Assembly: GCA_027382625.1 (NCBI GenBank) | Contig: JAJKFJ010021175.1 | Location: 62,001-126,000, forward strand | Source: Tetmemena sp. SeJ-2015 | Lineage: Eukaryota; Ciliophora; Spirotrichea; Sporadotrichida; Oxytrichidae | DNA length: 64,000 nucleotides | Direction: 5' to 3' | Shown here: positions 61,351 through 64,000 of the stretch, piece by piece | Numbering within the stretch: position 1 is the first letter of the stretch | Layout of the letters: every line of letters begins with the position of its first letter | Translations under genes and position numbers: made by a program | Notes under the pieces: model-generated | Told to the model about the DNA's origin: nothing | The model's database searches: none | The model's input: only the letters and a program-made list of their open reading frames with translations

Positions 61351-62723
61351 ATGAGCAGCGACGAGTTGCAAAACTTATGGGGATTTCTTCAAAGATTTGC
61401 TGATGAGCATGCTATTGGAAGAATTGAAAAAATTCGCTCTTCGAATTCAGAAATCAGGATTAAATTAGATCAGATGAGCTGGCTTGTCAGAAATATAGAT
61501 TTTCTCTCTCTTCCAATGATTACTTAAGTCGTAGTAGCTTTTAAGGAAACAGTTACACCAGTTTAAAATATGGCCTTAAGACAGTAATATATAGTTGCTT
61601 AGCATGGATCTGAGGCAATTTACACAGTAATCAGATTCTTAAAAACAGACCATGATAAGTTTAGGTCGCTTCCTTCAAATGAATAAGTATTTATGATTAA
61701 ATGAAGTCGGAGATGATGAGATAAAGCACAAACTAGCTATTATATTGTCTGTATTAGAGCCCCTTATTCTAAATGATGAAAATTTGTAGAGAGGCTAAGA
61801 CTAAGATTTACTGTTGCTTTTGGTGGACTTACTTACTTTTTCAAATGAAGAGCTTAAGAAAATGTTATTATTCTTTTAAATAAAAATGTAGTAGAACTAC
61901 GTTTAGTCTATGATAGAAAATTCTTAGAAATCTCCTACAAATGCCCTTTCTATAGCTACTGGCAACGCTTCGTCAACTTAAAACTCAAATGGGACTTCGA
62001 CCCCCTCAGTACCTCTTTACATTAAATTAGCAATGAGATGCTTAACAAGCTGTATGAGGCAGGAATCTTTTGTATTTAATCACGTTTGAATAATTTATTT
62101 GAGGATGGATATATAGCAATGTTTTTAGGAGAAGGTGCTGGCAACCTCTTGAATTTGCTCGCTTTTATTCACACAATTAAGGATGAGGAAGTAGTAGCTA
62201 ACGGTTGCAAGTCAATTAGAATTTGTTTCAGAGATGAAAAGGTAGGCAATACTAATACATAAAAAAACTATACGTTGGAAGATTTTGAAGAATTTTAGAA
62301 ATTCCTAACTTATTACTATAGAATATAAGGTTCATTTCAGAACAAGGAGACGAAAGCATTAATTTATTAATAGAACTATTGCCCAAACATCTCCTCAGTG
62401 AATATGTTCAACAAGAGGCTTCCTCGGTAAGAGAAAGTTTTAAACCTAAAATTCATATAGGCAATCAGAAATTACACTAAGAAAGTTATGTATGTCAAGC
62501 AAATAAAGCCTAAAAACATAGGAGTATTGATAAATGTGGCTCTTGGTAGTTAGTTTCAAAGAGCATTTAACATTAAGTTTATTATTTTAATTTTGAAGCA
62601 AGGAGCAATCTGATTTTCATTCTGAGAATATGTAATGAGTACATAGACTTCAAGAAAATAATAGAAGAGCTTGGCGGTGCTCAGCTCATTAAAGAACTAA
62701 GTGGATAAAGTCAAGAGTAATGA
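61351..62723 (+). CDS. Armadillo/HEAT-like helical repeat protein
   Basis: MSSDELQNLWGFLQRFADEH starts a protein made of repeated helical pairs rich in Leu/Ile with Asn at turns: VTPVQNMALRQQYIVAQHGS, EAIYTVIRFLKTDHDKFRSL, KHKLAIILSVLEPLILNDEN, LLLLLVDLLTFSNEELKKML. Near the end are GVLINVALGSQF, NLIFILRICNEYIDFKKIIE and ELGGAQLIKELSG, typical of armadillo repeats. Stop TGA 62721-62723. An IES of 22 bp (61677-61705) is certain; a shorter break lies near 62085-62110 and another near 62565-62600. Only 15 bp separate it from the upstream coiled-coil gene, so the two may share a precursor chromosome. Confidence 0.7.
61677..61705 (+). other. Very short IES (22 bp), pointer AAATGAA
   Basis: Repeats at 61677-61683 and 61699-61705. 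Removing 22 bp joins FRSLPSNE to VGDDEIKHKLAI in frame and deletes a TGA. Among the shortest IESs in the window. Confidence 0.9.
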
Positions 62724-62859
62724 TAATATTCATTAATTTTATAATATAAGTTAAGCTTGCGCTCCTGAATGCAAAGTTAATTTAATATAAATCTTTTCTC
62801 TTCCTAATTCATTTAGAGTAATCTATTTGAGTTGATAAGCTGTAAATTAGGAAATTAAT

Positions 62860-64000
62860 TCACCAAAAGAATCTGGAAAGTTCATTACCCATGAATTGGT
62901 TAATGAATGGTCTATTGATGAACACATGCAAAATTATTATGTTGACTATTGTATATTAGATCAGAGTCCAACTCATTTTTAGCCAGCCTCCACTCTCTTT
63001 CTAAACTGCTAATTCGTTTCTATCATCATCAATAGCAGATCTTAAGCCATGGCTTTCAATGCTCATCAAATACTTATTAATTATACTGACTGGAAATTTT
63101 TTTATATTCAAAGTCCAAGGGATAACGAAATACCTTAACTCAAAGAGAGGAGTCAGCACTAAGCTTCCAGCTGTAAAAAACCCAAAGATCATGAAAAATA
63201 CTGAAGTTTGCCTATTTATCCGACGCTTTATATATTCAAAAGCCAACATCCCTCCAGCTACATACAAAGGTATCACAAGGTAGCGCCTGCTAGGATGACG
63301 AATTACAAACTTGTAAAACTTTTGGGAGTAATGTCTGTTATCTGAGTTGTGAAAGGGATGAGAGAAGGAGCTACTGTAAACAGCGAAGAAACTGTAAAGA
63401 ACTAAGGAAGCTAGTAAATACTTATATCGCTTGTATTGACTGAGGTTCAGTTAAATTAACTTTAATGGATAAAATTAATAATTAAGTTTGAGTCTTTGAT
63501 AGTTTGATTTTATCTCATGGAAAGAGCACATAGGGAAGAGAAGAGTGAATAGTGCCATGTAGCATAATTAAGCGAAATGTTTGCTGAAAGAGTGATGCTC
63601 TTAGTGTCCCAAAACTATCTACCCATTATTCAGCTTCACAAATACTACGAATGCGATGTTCAAAACCCCTACCCACCAATAATTATTGAGAAGAGAATAT
63701 CTGTTCTTCAAGCAATAAAGTACATAGTCAATAGCTGAATCTATCTCCTTGTTGTAACTTAATATTGAGATCATGGCGATGTAATTCAGCCATATTATGC
63801 TAGTTTATCTTACGAGCAAGGAGAATAAACCTAAAGCCAAATTGAGAAGCTGCCCCATTCTAGATTAATTAGGCTTGCACATAATTCTATAGTAGAGAAG
63901 AAGTACTACAGTGAGAGCTAGTGTTTCAGTGTAGAAGAGGAAAATGAATGTGAAGTTCAATGGCATAAATTGAATAATGAGAGAAGATAAGATCGCACGA
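62860..64000 (-). CDS. ALG10: ALG10/DIE2 alpha-1,2-glucosyltransferase, C-terminal part (5' cut by window)
   Basis: Multi-span ER membrane enzyme that adds the third, terminal glucose to the dolichol-linked oligosaccharide. From the right edge: FTFIFLFYTETLALTVVLLL, RMGQLLNLALGLFSLLVRQT and SIIWLNYIAMISI (the QTxIIW signature), then NDNRHY-like DNRHYSQKFYKFVIRHP, ITRYLVIPLYVAGGMLAFEY, and the family hallmark LVLTPLFELRYFVIPWTL. The tail INRPFINQFMGNELSRFFW ends at TGA 62862-62860, the usual ALG10 terminus. Short AT-rich breaks near 63440-63490 and 63590 are probable IESs or introns. Confidence 0.88.

Noticed and set aside
63059..63283. Plus-strand open frame opposite ALG10
   Set aside because: The minus strand carries the ALG10 hallmark FELRYFVIPW, so the plus frame is a shadow.

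Overview
This looks like germline (micronuclear) DNA of a hypotrich/spirotrich ciliate related to Oxytricha, Stylonychia or Tetmemena. Three things point there. (1) Conserved genes read through only if TAA and TAG mean Gln and TGA is the sole stop. (2) Genes carry short GT-AG introns and are packed closely on both strands. (3) Many reading frames are broken by short, AT-rich, non-intron inserts flanked by direct repeats of 3-10 bp. Removing one repeat plus the insert restores the frame and often the family motif exactly. These are internal eliminated sequences (IESs) with pointers between macronuclear-destined segments (MDSs). The exact genus cannot be decided from sequence alone.

Layout. 1-500: a polo-type kinase fragment whose homology stops abruptly. 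496-1277: a complete RER1 gene. 1.6-3.7 kb (-): a multi-span membrane protein with four provable IESs. 4.2-7.9 kb (-): a ribonuclease-inhibitor-type leucine-rich-repeat protein with at least seven IESs. 8.5-13.0 kb (-): IFT139/TTC21B. 13.7-14.3 kb (+): an H1-like histone. 14.7-17.3 kb (-): a coiled-coil protein. 17.4-19.6 kb (-): a PX-domain sorting nexin. 20.1-23.0 kb (-): a Gln/Asn-rich basic protein. 23.4-25.5 kb (-): a PKA-type kinase. 25.8-26.2 kb (+): a UBE2D-type E2. 26.8-28.4 kb (-): a lumenal Cys-rich (MRH-like) plus TMEM198-like membrane protein. 29.9-32.1 kb (+): a SUN-domain protein of SLP1/SUCO type. 32.1-32.9 kb (-): a clathrin adaptor sigma subunit. 33.1-34.7 kb (+): a second PX sorting nexin. 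34.7-35.7 kb: a homopolymer-rich block unlike its surroundings. 35.8-41.9 kb: three low-complexity or coiled-coil genes. 42.1-47.6 kb (-): a large cyclic-nucleotide-binding protein. 48.2-57.0 kb (-): five unrecognised genes. 57.3-62.7 kb (+): a coiled-coil protein, an SCP-2 sterol carrier protein, a second coiled-coil protein and an armadillo-like protein. 62.9 kb to the right edge (-): the 3' part of ALG10/DIE2.

The genes do not form a pathway; neighbours are unrelated housekeeping, trafficking, ciliary and signalling genes, as expected if each becomes its own macronuclear minichromosome. Almost every gene gives one start, one stop and an ordered set of MDSs, so the loci look non-scrambled. 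The kinase at the left edge is the exception.

Sequence quality: several conserved frames break by exactly one base inside A or T runs, which looks like assembly error rather than gene decay. Coordinates are for the unedited germline sequence; each CDS span includes its introns and IESs.
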